A DNA stretch of 64,000 nucleotides from Protula sp. h YS-2021 (GCA_949752745.1 OX457031.1:50144188-50208187), one strand, 5' to 3'; positions 38,483 to 49,827 are shown, counted from the first letter of the stretch. The notes: generated by a model from the letters alone, not told the origin. Numbers and translations: made by a program.

Positions 38483-38680
38483 ATTTTTCTTTCTTGCTGA
38501 CTGACTGACTGACTGACTGACTCACTCACTCACTCACTCACTCACTCATTCACTCACTTGCTCACTCATTCACTCACTTACTCACCCACTTACTCACTCA
38601 CTCATTTATTCACTTACTCATTTACTAACTCACTCATCCACTCACTCACTCATTCACTCGCTCACTCACTGGCTTACTTG
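38426..38680. repeat. compound microsatellite
   Basis: Consecutive (TTTC)n, (TGAC)n and (TCAC)n tracts grading into one another. 38680-39870 has nothing recognised apart from a CA-rich tract near 38960-39010. Confidence 0.95.
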
Positions 38681-39872
38681 CGCATATTCTCAATAATTAC
38701 TTACGTACTTAGATGTTATAGTTGGTATTGCAGTATTTTTGTTATGGGTTAGCAAAAATGCCTAAATATTACCACCAACGGAGAGCTTTGCAACGCACTC
38801 TGCCAATTTTGTTCAAATCGCCAAACAAAATAAAACAAGCGAAAAAAAGATAATAAAAATCTTAATTTCAAATTACCCAGGGATCACACCTACAAAATTT
38901 TCAAAACAATCTGATCAAAAATATAGAAAGAGCAGTATTTTGAAAACCTATTTACATACACACACATCCATACACACACGTACACACACACACATACATA
39001 CAAACACACACAACAGACGACGAACACCCTACACATTATGTAAGAAAAGCCCACCGACGGTAGTCGGCTGGACTAAAAAGTAAACAAACATTTAACGAGG
39101 ATTAATTCGATAAAGAAATAGGTTAGAATGTGTACCGCCATTATATATACTTGCTAGTCGAAAACTCTGACAGGAAAGTAGAGAAGAAATCAGACGACGA
39201 TTGCCAGAAGCAAAAACTGCATATATCTAGGTGCTATTTGTTTTTTACAGGAGAATATAAGCTGGTGTATTGTTAATAACTATGCGAAAAAAGTGCAAAA
39301 CGTGCAGCGTCATGTGAAACTGAACTCACGTTGTTGCTTTATCACATAAATAGCTCAGGGGTTATGTCTGTTCATACCAAAACACATATATCAATGTTAA
39401 GTAGCTTGTTTTCGACCTTATAAAGTTTAAAGTGTGTGAATGCAATAATTATTGTTTCCCAAATTAATAACCTATTTATACTGGAATATGAAGACATTAA
39501 TGGTGGTGTGAGATATCAACGGATGGAGCTTAAGATTAAATTTGCGAACTCAATGCCCCCCCCCCCCCCTCCGCATTGCTTAAAGGGCAAACAGTCTGGG
39601 ATTTTTTTGGGTACAAATTAGCGCCCTGTCTCTAGAAGCGGCATGGCACTTTGAGAGATTTTAAAATAGCGTATGTTGAGTTTGACCTTTGTTTGAAAAT
39701 AAATCACAACAGCTGCATATTAATAGTACACAGCTTATTGAATTATTTGCTTATTGACATAAAAACAGTGTAATTATCCAAACTGATAATTAAGGAAAAG
39801 GTTGAAAAATCAATGTATTTAAGTAAAATGCCATCAGAAGATCTAAGGTATTGTTTATGACAACATTATAAA

Positions 39873-40325
39873 GACTAGAACCTCATTTCGCTAGCGAAAT
39901 GTTAAATACATGACAATAATTAAAACGCAAAAATACTTCCTTCAATGGGTTATTTCTTGAATTATATATTGCAAACAGCACAACTTGAATACGTCTTATA
40001 AGCCGAGTAGTGTTTGGTTTTGGTTGACTTAAGGTTTTATTGACTGATCAGGCATACGCCGTGTTATCTATTTGCGCAGTGAGAGCTTGCACAAAGCTTA
40101 GCAACTGTGTGTTCTGTGCTGAGCGTTAAATGCTCCGCATTTACTTGCAAAAATACTCTTTTCACATGGCGTTTTAAACATGAAAACGAAATCGAAGGCA
40201 AAAATAAAAAAGTGTCATGCACACGTTCATATCAAGTTCTTCCCAAGTCCCAAGTTTCGTGGCCCTAGTGCCCGTAGTGCCAGTGGAAGAGATGACACAA
40301 GAAATCCGATCACTGTCAAGAAAAA
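39873..40325 (+). repeat. dispersed repeat R1, copy A (5' part)
   Basis: Over 80% similar by eye to 60976-61410. It opens with the perfect 18-bp palindrome CATTTCGCTAGCGAAATG (39884-39901) and contains 'tgaatacgtcttataagccg' and 'ggttttattgactgatcagg'. The match stops at 40325 and resumes at 42686. Confidence 0.8.
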
Positions 40326-41248
40326 AACTGGACCGATTTCGCCACCGAGTGACGCTTGGAAGCTGTCAATTAGAATGTTAAGGATAAAGTTTATTGTTAA
40401 TATACTTTTGTATGGAGAGTTTTCAATATTGTGCGATATCGAGCTTCATTCCCATTGTTAGGCACAACCTGTTTACTAATTACTTCGTCCCTTTTGTTTT
40501 ATGTCCCCACTCGCTCAGATGTGACAATAAGCATGCAAGGAACGTCCCGTCAAGGTAAGCATTAATATTAAGAGATACAAAATTGCTACTCCATTTCACA
40601 AGGGTAGGATAGATGTTCAAATAAATGAGAGCATATTATTGTTTATTCATAAGCTGTTCATTTCTGTTGAAAACTGTCTTTTCGGATCGTAGAAAGTGTT
40701 CACAGTTCAGAGATGTTCACAAACTAGAATTTCTGCTCAAAAGCCAATGGTTAAGTAAGTGGGGAAATTTAGGGAGGAGAAAAATTGTTCATTGTAGAAG
40801 ATTTTCACTATTAAAAGGTTTTACTGTATTTGGATGTCTTATAATTTATGTACTTTTTGATGTGTACACAACATTGTGAGATTTATCGTTCAACACAACT
40901 TTCTTTGTCTCATAATATATTTTGTTCTTAAACTCTCTGTAATTCAACAATTTTATGCGTAAAGCTTAACTCTTATAAGCTTAGCCTTATCATAGGAGAT
41001 ATACCGAAACGATGAGGAGGCGATAAAGCATTTCGAGCTCTCTAAAGACAGAGTGGCTGTAGTTGCGTAGATGTTCACCAGCAATTTAACCTCTGAAGGT
41101 TCACTAGCTGCAACGAGTACAGTGATGGGAGCCTTTCTACATCAACCAATTACAAGCAAGCATCGCTTAAAATTGGACCACAAGGATACAAGAAGTACAC
41201 TGAACCTCTTGGAACATTACTTCGCTTATTGATTATTCTTTTTCATTT

Positions 41249-42298
41249 TTACGCCGACGATAGCCAACTCTGGAAATCGGCCAACCCTAAATCGCAAAAT
41301 AGTGTATTAGAAGCTATCAATCGCTTAGAATGCGCACATACAGAAGTTAGCCTCTTGGATGAAGTGCAATCGTCTTAAGCTAAACGCCTCCAAGACAGAA
41401 ATTCTTGTTATAGGAACACAAAGAAATATAGATCTCGCTAATCTATCGACATTACAAGTGGAAAATGAAAAAGTAGCCAGCTCGCGATCAGCAAAAAATC
41501 TAGGTGTGACCCTCGACGCGTGTCTCTCGTTAGAACAACACATCCTAGAAGTGGTAAAATCATGCAGATATAAATTACGGGAACTGTGGCATATTCGTAA
41601 GTATCTATCGCACGAAGCAGCCAAAACAAAAGTGCACGCCACAGTCATTTCGAAACTGGATTACTGTAATTGTCTTTACGTCAATTTACCTACTTTCCTG
41701 ATAAAGAAGTTGCAGAGCGTGCTAAATGAAGCAGCCCGATTGGTAACTGTAACACCCAGAAATGAGCACATAACACCAGCCTTAATCAAACTTCACTGGT
41801 TGTCTGTACCAGAACGTATTGAGTACAAAGTTGTCACAATGGTATATAAAGGACTATATGGTCCTGCCCCAGGATATATTAGTGAACTTCTAGTCCCTTA
41901 TTAACCAACCCGACCCCTCCGTTCAACATCACAGCGTCTTTTAGTTGAACCACGGTTCCGCCTAAAATCAACAGGTTATCGAAGTTTTGAGGTTGCAGGG
42001 CCGAGACTTTGGAATAAATTACCACAAAATTTGAGAGAAACGGATAATTTTAACACTTTTAAAAAGAATCTCAAGACCTTTTTATTTAAGAGATGATACT
42101 GCGTTTAATTAAAGCATTGCATAATTTTAGTTTTCAAATCAGTATTATCTTACCTGCATTTGAGTGCTATTTTAGACAATATCAGTATTATGTCAGTATT
42201 ATGTTGATTGTACTATGACTATATTATTTTGATTATTGTAGCGCTTTTATATAGCTTAAAAAGCGCGTAAAAAGAAAAGTCTAATAATAATAATAATA
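41249..42298 (+). mobile_element. 5'-truncated L2/CR1-group LINE, 3' end
   Basis: Begins at the RT catalytic box (YADDSQLW) and continues through LKLNASKTEILVIG, SAKNLGVTLDACLSLEQHI, SKLDYCNCLYVNLP and LQSVLNEAARLV, then GPRLWNKLPQNLRE and the terminal stop near 42096. A single in-frame TAA at 41900-41902 interrupts the C-terminal region. The copy ends in (AAT)n at about 42283-42298, a typical 3' terminus of these elements. It encodes thumb and C-terminal RT segments only and is inactive. Confidence 0.85.
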
Positions 42299-42685
42299 CA
42301 TACATACACTCACAACAGTAAATAGTGCTATCACGGTGTTCCTTGTCAAAAAGTAGTCTTATGACGTATTTAGCTCCAAACCTATAGATCCAGCGGTTTT
42401 GGAGATATTAAGCTATTAAATCGGCGTGACGTCACAAGACGCAGATGATGACCTCATAGGTTAATAAAAATTCAGTTAGCACCACTTCGCATACTCGACT
42501 TTAAGTGTACCAAATTTCATTCTTCTATCTTCAGCCGTTTCGGAGGAGATGTCTGGAAACCGATGGAGACTTTGCGTAAAAAACATGAAAAAGAAAAAAA
42601 AACTAACAAAAAAGAAAAAAGAGGTATTTTAACCTCCACAATTCGAGGAAAAACAATACCTTCTTGGAACGAAGTTCCAAACGTT

Positions 42686-42770
42686 AAAAAAGATACCAAC
42701 GGCTGCTCGCACAAATTCATAAAGCCCGTGCAAGCCAAAGCCTTGTCAAGTGTTAATAAGACTAAATCGT
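42686..42770 (+). repeat. dispersed repeat R1, copy A (3' part)
   Basis: 'gataccaacggctgctcgca' and 'caaattcataaagcccgtgc' match 61425-61500. Separated from the 5' part by 2.36 kb that is absent from copy B. 42770-43170 holds no gene. Confidence 0.75.
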
Positions 42771-43175
42771 GTTGTGAGCAGAGCTTGCGACGAAAACATA
42801 CCCTCTGTTGAAGTAATATTAAGAATATATGCTTTAATAATATATGTGGATATGTGGATATACTTTATTATTGCTTCAGCCCTTGAAGTTTGTTTAAGGC
42901 TATGCAGAAGTTGTGTTCCCCCTCCCTCCCCGTCACGGCTTTCCGACACCTAATTAAAGAAGCGAAAGTTGAAAATACTGAGAGATTGCATCTCTTTGTT
43001 TTTGGTTATTACTTTGTCTACATATGACAGGAAATGGGACTAGAAAAGAAAATAAAGAAACGCAAAAAATGGTATTAGAATTGCAAAAAAAAACTTCACT
43101 TTAATTATTAATCACACAGAGGTTTGGTAGCTCTTTCTTCATAAATACCAGAGTCTAGTATGTGGCGTATGGTAT

Positions 43176-44092
43176 CCGGACATAACGGCGACGGCCAAAA
43201 CGTCGACGGCCATAACGGAGAAAATCGAAACGACGACGGTCAAAACGTCGACAAGTGAACCCTGGACAAAACGATGACGGAGTTTTTAAGTTTATGCTTT
43301 AAAACGCTTATTAAAAAAGAAACAGAAAGTAACAACGTTGCCAACACAGTTCATTTAACCATCTGTGATAAATAAATTTGGACACAGTGCAGTATTTCTC
43401 CCCACGTGCCTTTCCGACCCTCCCTAACCATCTCCTTCCTGTCACCAGTCACTGTCTCAGCAATCTCCCCTCCTCCCATCCCCTCCCTTAACCATCCCTC
43501 CCGTCTTCGCAACCTCCCTCGACCCCCCCCCCCGGCCCAATTTAAGCCCCACCTCTGCAACCAGTCATTCTCTTGATGATCATTCTGACCTTCCTCGGTT
43601 TCACGTTTCACGGGAGCCCGAAGGATCAGTTCATTAAGGCGAGTAAAACATCAGTCTTTCATTCCTGATAATCCGAAGTCCTTTTAAAGGCATGTTCATT
43701 TTGCCTTTTATTGATGTGGATTCACTTGCAATAACGGGTTAGTGGGCATAGTCGCTAAATACAATGTCTCTCAAAATGTACTTATTTATCCCCACCCCCC
43801 CCCCCCCCCCAGTGATGGTATCGTATAATTGCAATTAGGAATATATGAGAAAAAAGTGCTAAATTATCCATTTTATGTTGCCATTAACATTTCAATATTG
43901 GTTCAAACTGAACTTATCTTCAAGTAGAAATGAACTGATTTATCTGGCAACACTGTTCTTTGTATTTTGATTTTTAACATTAAATTATTAATCTTCGTCG
44001 CCATTTTGTCCGGGGTTGCACTTGTTGTCGTTTTGGCCGTCTCCGTTTTGATATTCTCCGTTTTGTCCGTCGCCGTCGCAGTTTATTAACAA
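43176..44092. repeat. fold-back repeat 4 with 15-bp arm units
   Basis: The left arm (43176-43275) has units like 'ccaaaacgtcgacgg'. The right arm (43999-44092) has 'ccgttttgtccgtcgcc' in inverted orientation, each about 95 bp of imperfect 15-bp tandem units. The centre is C/T-rich without a gene. Confidence 0.75.
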
Positions 44093-45340
44093 TTCAAGTG
44101 GTCCCATTTTTAACAGTGGTATCAAAGGTCCAAGAGCAGTTATCATGTCTACTTTACATGTTTTACTTTTGTTCAGAAATGAGAGCATTTCTTTTTGCTT
44201 ATGATTATCACAATGAATGATTTGTTATTTACGGCAAGTTGTCACATTTTCAAACCCCTAAATAAGGAAGTTCATAAAGTTCCTGAAATATTTCGGGTAC
44301 TTTACAAACCTTCGGACTATTCAAGAACTTTGTAATCTTCCTCATTTGACAGTTTGCCTATGAAATATATACATAGGGCGATTTTATAACTCCTTCTTGA
44401 CTTAATGAGCTTGATCCCTGAGGTGTTTACACGGAGGGTTTTTGTTGCTCCCTACTCTCTATCTATATTTAAACAAAGAGACCAAAGAACTGGTTAAGTA
44501 CCCCGCTGCACCCCCGTCTTTGTAATGAACAGTTCTTTTATAAATTGTGAGTAACAAAGGGAATTTATTTTGAAAAAAAACCCGACAAATACCCACAGTT
44601 TGCAGATCTCCATTAATTAAAAAAAAACCAAAAGTATCATCGCGTTGTGTATATATGTTCTCTCACGATGCAAGAAAGAAATGAAATCACTATACTAGCT
44701 ACTGAGATATGGCGCGTACAAACTTTTCACTATATATATGGGGACAGACGGATGGACGTGGCCTTTTCATGAGTCCCCCGCTCCGCGTTGCGCGGAGGGG
44801 GGGGGGGGGCGACTGACTAATAATTATAATGAATGCAACGTAAAAACATAACAAATATATCAAAAGTTTCAAAAAATTATATTTTCCCGTATAATTAGTG
44901 CATTGACTTGCAAAAAAAAATACATCAGAAGAAAAAAACGTGTTGGGCGAGGCCATGGATACAGAGATTTGCCACATTTTCAGCCATTTCCTTCAAAACC
45001 GTTGTTAGTTTTTTCCTTTTTGTGGTAGTCATTACGCAGTTTCTTTCCACAAAATATCTTTTTCTTTATAGAGATCTATTAATTTAAAAGTTTTGTCGTC
45101 CAACTAAGTATCCATTTCATTTTATTTTGCTTTTTTGTGTTGTTTCGGGGTGTATGGCCAAACGGAATATGAATTAAGGCTACATTGAAAAAGAAGAAAA
45201 AAAAAACATTCAAATACATGTGGCGTTGGGTAATTAACACCTGACAGAGGGGTTTTTTCCAGGATCCCTTTGAAGTGATGTTAATGAGCGCACTCCGTGA
45301 TGCCTGGAGATAGAGCAGTGCTCTATCGCAGGATGCTTTT
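44093..45340. other. non-coding stretch
   Basis: No gene supported. A G run lies at 44797-44809. Confidence 0.5.
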
Positions 45341-45349
45341 GCGAATCCC

Positions 45350-46156
45350 TCATCATCAGTGTGGCGGGTAATGTTTACACGGGGACACACAGCTCTTTCA
45401 TCAAAAGCTTTCATAAAACAGGCCTCGTGTAATACGAACTTTACGGAGATTGAAGTTCGCAAGCTGATAAGTAAATCGAAATTCAATACTACCTCATGCG
45501 AGCTAGACCCGATCCCCAAAGTGTTACTCAAGCAGTGCACTGATGAATTATTACCCATTATAACAAGAAAAGTCAATATGTCAATCACAACTAGCAGAAT
45601 GCCCCATTTTTTCAAAACTGCAGTGATCAGACCGCTAATTAAGGAACCGTCGCTACCTCGAGAGTTAAAGAACTATCGACCCATGTGTCGAATCTTCCCT
45701 ACCTCTCAAAGTTTGTAGAACACGCAGTTGGAAATCAGCTTATAGCCTATAATAACTGAACATAATCTGTGTGAGAATCTCCAGTCTGCATACAAAATGT
45801 TCCATAGCACAGAGACAGCTCTGCTTAAAGTCACGGACGATTTATTCAGAGTACTAGATCAAAACAATGCAGTCTATCTGGCCCTACTCGACTAATCAGC
45901 TGCCTTTAATACGGTGAACCACTCAGCTTTGCTGCGACGCCTTGAACACATCACGAAGGTTTCGGGATCAGCGTTATCATGGTTTGCCTCATATCGATGG
46001 TAGGACAGGTGTGTCGATGGTCATTACTCCAAAGAAGATCTAATCACGCGATCTGTCCCCAAAAGAATCATGATTGGGTACAAGGCTGCATAGTGATTAC
46101 ACACAACCACTTCGGGTCCTCATCAGATTATTACAGCGTTTATCCCATATAGTAGG
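45350..46156 (+). pseudogene. L2/CR1-group LINE reverse transcriptase, 5' part, split by element insertion
   Basis: RT fingers and palm: LDPIPKVLLKQCTDELLPII, then FKTAVIRPLIKE and ELKNYRPM, then (after frame breaks) LQSAYKMFHSTETALLKV, AVYLALLD*SAAFNTVNHSAL and GSALSWFASYR. The segment immediately before the insertion reads YTQPLRVLIRLLQRLSH, which continues in frame into MYADHTQ at 53526. Several stops and frameshifts make it a dead copy. Confidence 0.85.
46145..46150. repeat. target-site duplication CCATAT (left)
   Basis: CCATAT directly before AGTAGGGG. The same six bases follow the right end at 53521-53526. Removing the element and one copy leaves an uninterrupted LINE frame across the RT active-site box. 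Confidence 0.88.
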
Positions 46157-46184
46157 GGGGAAATAAGGGTTCTGAGCCAGGAAG

Positions 46185-46659
46185 TGACGTCATTTTACCC
46201 CAGGCATGCCACTACAGTGACGTCATACCCCCCCCCTAGCCGAGCCACATTCAAGTGAGCATAAGTGGCACACAAGAATTTGATCACATGCCAAATCGGT
46301 GTGCTACAGGACAGGTGGCAAAAATCAAGACACCTCCCCTCCCAGCCGGCAGTCGGGACCCCCCCCCCCAGGCGGCAGTCGAGAATTTTTTTTTTTTTTG
46401 TTCCAGCTCATCTGGTTCTGCCGCCGAATCTAGCTCAGTGACGTCAGATCCCCCCCCCCAGGCGGCAGTCAAGTCTGACCATAAAGTGTGGACGTTGATT
46501 CCAGCTCACTTGGTTGTGCTGCCGATTCCAGTTCAGTGATGTCAGACCCCCTCCCCTCCCCTCCCCTCCCCTCCCCTCCCCTCCCCCCCCCCAGGCGGCA
46601 GTCGAGATTTTTTTTTCAACTCATTGGGTTCTGCCACCGAATCTAGCTCAGTGACGTCA
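46185..46659. promoter_or_regulatory. cluster of four TGACGTCA (CRE-type) palindromes, left terminus
   Basis: Exact TGACGTCA at 46185, 46218, 46439 and 46652, with a decayed GTGATGTCAG near 46536. The mirror set lies in the right arm near 53007, 53213, 53447 and 53480. The motif is the CREB/ATF consensus; function here is unproven. Confidence 0.5.
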
Positions 46660-47873
46660 GACTAAAACACACACAGCTCTTGTTATGCAGTGTTTGTAAA
46701 CAGACAGGCGTGGATACTGTAACAGGTGGTAAAAAGCAACATTGCTAGCAGTGTTAAAAAACAATGAATGCAAGAGGCAAAGCTTACGTTCTCTGAGGTT
46801 CAAATGACGCTGGGGTCACCATGTGTCGCGAATAGCGACGGGAGTGTGTTCACACGGGCCATGAAAATAAGTAAACTGACATAACCTGAATTTTAATAGT
46901 TTTATTTTAACACAAAAAAAAGAAACGTTTTAAATTCCCCAACACACCAAATATCTTTGATGAAAACACCTTATCAAAGACAAGCATATTCCAACCGATA
47001 CTAAACCTGGTGCACCACAATGCACCACACGCTGTTCTCCTTGTAGTAACACAGCACCTCCTCTATGTATACACTGAAGCTGTGTCCGTCAAAGTACGGA
47101 CCACACCATGAAATTGCACCCTTCCGAAAGGTGCTGTAACACTAACAACGCGCTGCTCCCAGTTCCTTTGACACACCGCCGCTGCACCCGTTATGCACCT
47201 CAGACGCACCAATTGAACATCACACTACACCCGCTCCTGTACACACGCTGTGCCCGACACCGTACTGCTAGAACTCCCACTTCACCGACACGTCTTAGCA
47301 GGCATGCTGAATAACACAGAATCAAATGATTCTTTTACTAATCAGCTCTACAAAGCTTTCAATACATTCATTTTTTTTTGCTCTCGTTGACTAGTTTTTT
47401 TTAACCCTGTGCTCCCGTACTGGTTTATGAATTGTGTATTGGTCAGTCTGTTTTGCAACATTTTACAGCATTGTAGGATTTCTTTACTAAAAAAAAATGT
47501 GCAAACACAAAACAACAGAAAAAAACTTACCTGAATATAGTATCTCTTACTAATCTAAATGAATATGTTACAAACCATTTACTGTGCTATCCTAAAACAG
47601 TTAGCATCCGCATTAAAAGTTAAACGTTAGCACATATTTTTTAGAATGCTCTTTCAATATGTAAAACTTCTCGCGTGTTCTCTAACAGCATTTGTTCTAA
47701 GAGTCATTCTTTTCTCAAATAGCTGAAAAGTACAAAGTCGACTGTGCTAGACACACAGTTCTTCTTATGCAGTGTTTGTAAACAGACAGACGGCAAAGCC
47801 AGCGGGGATACTTAACAGGTGGTAAAAATCAACATTGCTAGCAGTAAGTGAGGAAAGAGGGGTTCCAGCACAT

Positions 47874-48391
47874 TTCACTGTTTGATTCAGGTTTATGTTA
47901 AGTTTTGTTATAAAGTGGTTATGGGCTACTTGCACCGACGGCTGTATGCATTTTTGCAACAAGCCGCCATTTTAACTTTAAATTGCGATAACTTTCGTTA
48001 TAGTTGACCGATTTGTATAAAAGTTTCGCTGTTTGATTCAGTTTTATATCTAGTTTTAACATAGTCATGGGCTAGTTGCACCGACGGCTGTATACATTTT
48101 TTGTCGCATGTCGCCATTTTAACTTAAAAGCGACCTAACTTTCGTTATGCTTACCCAATTTGTATGAAAATATCACTATTTGATTCAGTTTTATATCTAG
48201 TTTTGTTATTAAGTAGTCACAGGTTATTTGCACATGTGGCTGTAAGCATAATGTATATTTTACTAGCGTTTGAAAAAAGTAGATAACTTTCACCATGTTC
48301 AACCGATTTGACTGAAAATTTTACCGTTTGATCTAGTTTTATTTCTAGTGTACAGTGGTCACAGGCTATTTGCACAGGTGAGAAGAGCACA
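47874..48391. repeat. 145-bp degenerate tandem repeats in left arm (mirrored at 51276-51792)
   Basis: Four units containing 'gtttgattcagttttatatc', 'ctagttgcaccgacggctgt', 'gtcgccattttaactt' and 'taactttcgttat'. Their divergence within an arm exceeds that between arms, so the repeats predate the present palindrome or arms are homogenised. Confidence 0.8.
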
Positions 48392-48502
48392 CCATTCAAA
48401 CATGTGTTCGAATGACAAGCCCATTTAAAAGACGTGTTCGAATGGCAAGCCCATTCAATACACGTGTTCGAATAATTTTTGGAAGATATTACGTCATGGT
48501 AT

Positions 48503-48815
48503 TGTTCAACAAATTGTTCAACATGTTCAGCATGTTCAACATGTTCAACAAGTTCAACATGTTCAACATGTTCAACATGTTCAACAAGTTCAACATGTTC
48601 AACATGTTCAACATGTTCAACAAGTTCAACATGTTCAACATGTTCAACATGTTCAACAAGTTCAACATGTTCAACATGTTCAACAAGTTCAACATGTTCA
48701 ACAAGTTCAACATGTTCAACAAGTTCAACATGTTCAACATGTTCAACATGTTGTTCAGCAAGTTGTTGTTCAACCAGTTGTTCAACATGTTCAACAAGTT
48801 GTTGTTCAACATATT
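48503..48815. promoter_or_regulatory. GTTGAACAT / TTCAACATG operator-like array upstream of the PC4-like gene
   Basis: About 30 tandem 9-bp units (TTCAACATG, every fourth or so TTCAACAAG, giving a 36-bp higher-order period that shortens inward). Each junction contains the palindrome AACATGTT. The array ends 20 bp before a TATA-like CATAAAAGG. Position suggests a multivalent protein-binding site. All three frames are open because the unit lacks stops, so the 'proteins' are artefacts. Confidence 0.7.
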
Positions 48816-48834
48816 AAGACAACTCACTATAGAG

Positions 48835-48843
48835 CATAAAAGG
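48835..48843 (+). promoter_or_regulatory. TATA-like box of the PC4-like gene
   Basis: CATAAAAGG, 54 bp before the ATG at 48897 and just inside the single-copy centre. A start of transcription near 48865 would give a short leader. Confidence 0.5.
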
Positions 48844-48896
48844 CATCTGTCCTCAGACATAACGTACATTCTGTATCAAGATACTGAAGAGTGAAC

Positions 48897-49463
48897 ATGT
48901 CTGCAGTGAGTGAACAACAACTACCATCTATGACAATGCCTGTAGAAAAGTCTGAGACAATGCCTGCAGAAAATTTTATAGTAAAGCCTGAGACAATACC
49001 TACAGCAAAGTCTAAGGCAATGCCCATGGTAAAGTCTAAGGCAAAGTCATGTCAGCAGCGTCAAAAGCGACCACATCTTAGAAAGATAAAAAGAGATGAG
49101 TTACCAGCTATGACGCCGCCGTGTAAAAAGCGAAAAATTAAGACAGAGCCTAAAATGAAGCGAGAACCAGAGTGTAAAGCTGCTACCACCATGAAGGAGA
49201 TGAGTGTAGACGATTTACCGGTTATGATACCTATTAATGGAGAAATATATATTAAATTGGCGAAATATCAACAGAAAGTGATGGTTAACATTCGTGAATA
49301 TATTACGGATCATACATCTGGGAGGTTACATCCTACCAAGAAGGGAATTTTGTTGTCATTGAACGATTGGCACATGCTGAAGAAGCAAATGACGTCAGTG
49401 GATCTCATGCTTCAGAAAATGGATTTGTATAAATGTAGTGACTGTCAGAAGATCGATGAGTAG
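48897..49463 (+). CDS. PC4/Sub1-like ssDNA-binding coactivator protein carried by the palindromic element
   Basis: 188 residues, intact, single exon. Residues 1-50 contain short repeats (about 24 bp each: TMPVEKSE, TMPAENF, TIPTAKSK, AMPMVKSK). Residues 56-90 are strongly basic with a nuclear-localisation-type CKKRKIKTEPKMKR. Residues about 113-175 form a PC4 fold: strand INGEIYIKLAKY, then VMVNIREYI, the basic LHPTKKGILLSLNDW, and a closing helix (MLKKQMTSVDLMLQKM). The C-terminus has CSDC. PC4 proteins bind single-stranded DNA and act in Pol II transcription and replication; here it may serve the element. I chose ATG 48897 since the GTG six bases upstream is not a credible animal start. Confidence 0.82.
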   Translation: MSAVSEQQLPSMTMPVEKSETMPAENFIVKPETIPTAKSKAMPMVKSKAKSCQQRQKRPHLRKIKRDELPAMTPPCKKRKIKTEPKMKREPECKAATTMKEMSVDDLPVMIPINGEIYIKLAKYQQKVMVNIREYITDHTSGRLHPTKKGILLSLNDWHMLKKQMTSVDLMLQKMDLYKCSDCQKIDE

Positions 49464-49627
49464 ACAGCGAGATGACTGTATACAGTTTTAACTGCATGAC
49501 GAGCTTAGTGGATGCTATGATTTCATCACCCTCAGTGCAGAAGATTGGAGCGAAGGTTTTGAAGCTTAACAAGAACTTGAAACTTAGCTTTAACTCATAT
49601 GGGCATGTACATTTGATATGTAGTTCA

Positions 49628-49633
49628 AATAAA
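49628..49633 (+). terminator. polyadenylation signal of the PC4-like gene
   Basis: AATAAA 165 bp after the stop; a second AATAAA lies at 49798-49803. Confidence 0.5.
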
Positions 49634-49827
49634 ATTGTCTTCATATGTAGACTATGAAATTAACATCATCTATGTCCATGTGAAGTTAGTTGTTATAAAA
49701 TTTTAAGTTAAGTTCTTGTGAATCTGCACATGTATTAACATAATATGTATTTGAAATAGTTTTGTTTGTATCATAATTGTACATATTTGTAATATTCAAT
49801 AAACACACATATGATGCTTTTCAACTT

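Larger units (their letters stand above)
46151..48771 (+). repeat. left inverted arm of the palindromic element
   Basis: Modules from the outside in: four TGACGTCA sites within 46185-46659 among three roughly 100-bp repeats ('aggcggcagtcgagaa...ttctgccgccgaatctagct'); a roughly 90-bp module at 46670-46755, repeated at 47752-47847 ('tgcagtgtttgtaaacagac', 'aacattgctagcagt'); a GC-rich block at 46980-47310; four degenerate repeats of about 145 bp at 47874-48391 ('tttgattcagttttatatct'); three 30-bp units with ACGTGTTCGAAT at 48395-48475; then the GTTGAACAT array. No convincing gene. Confidence 0.9.

Noticed and set aside
45079..45615. 178-codon minus-strand ORF
   Set aside because: Antisense of the LINE RT fragment.
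47108..47314. 68-codon plus-strand ORF (MKLHPSERCC...) repeated at 52353-52559 on minus
   Set aside because: Present twice only because the arms are copies; Thr/Arg/His-rich composition reflects the GC-rich block, and the opposite strand reads more like protein.
48412..48894. Open frames of 100-160 codons (FNMFNK..., STCSTS..., NMLNML...) over the 9-bp array, and their mirror at 50838-51254
   Set aside because: The 9-bp unit lacks stops in several frames on both strands, so open frames are a by-product of the repeat.
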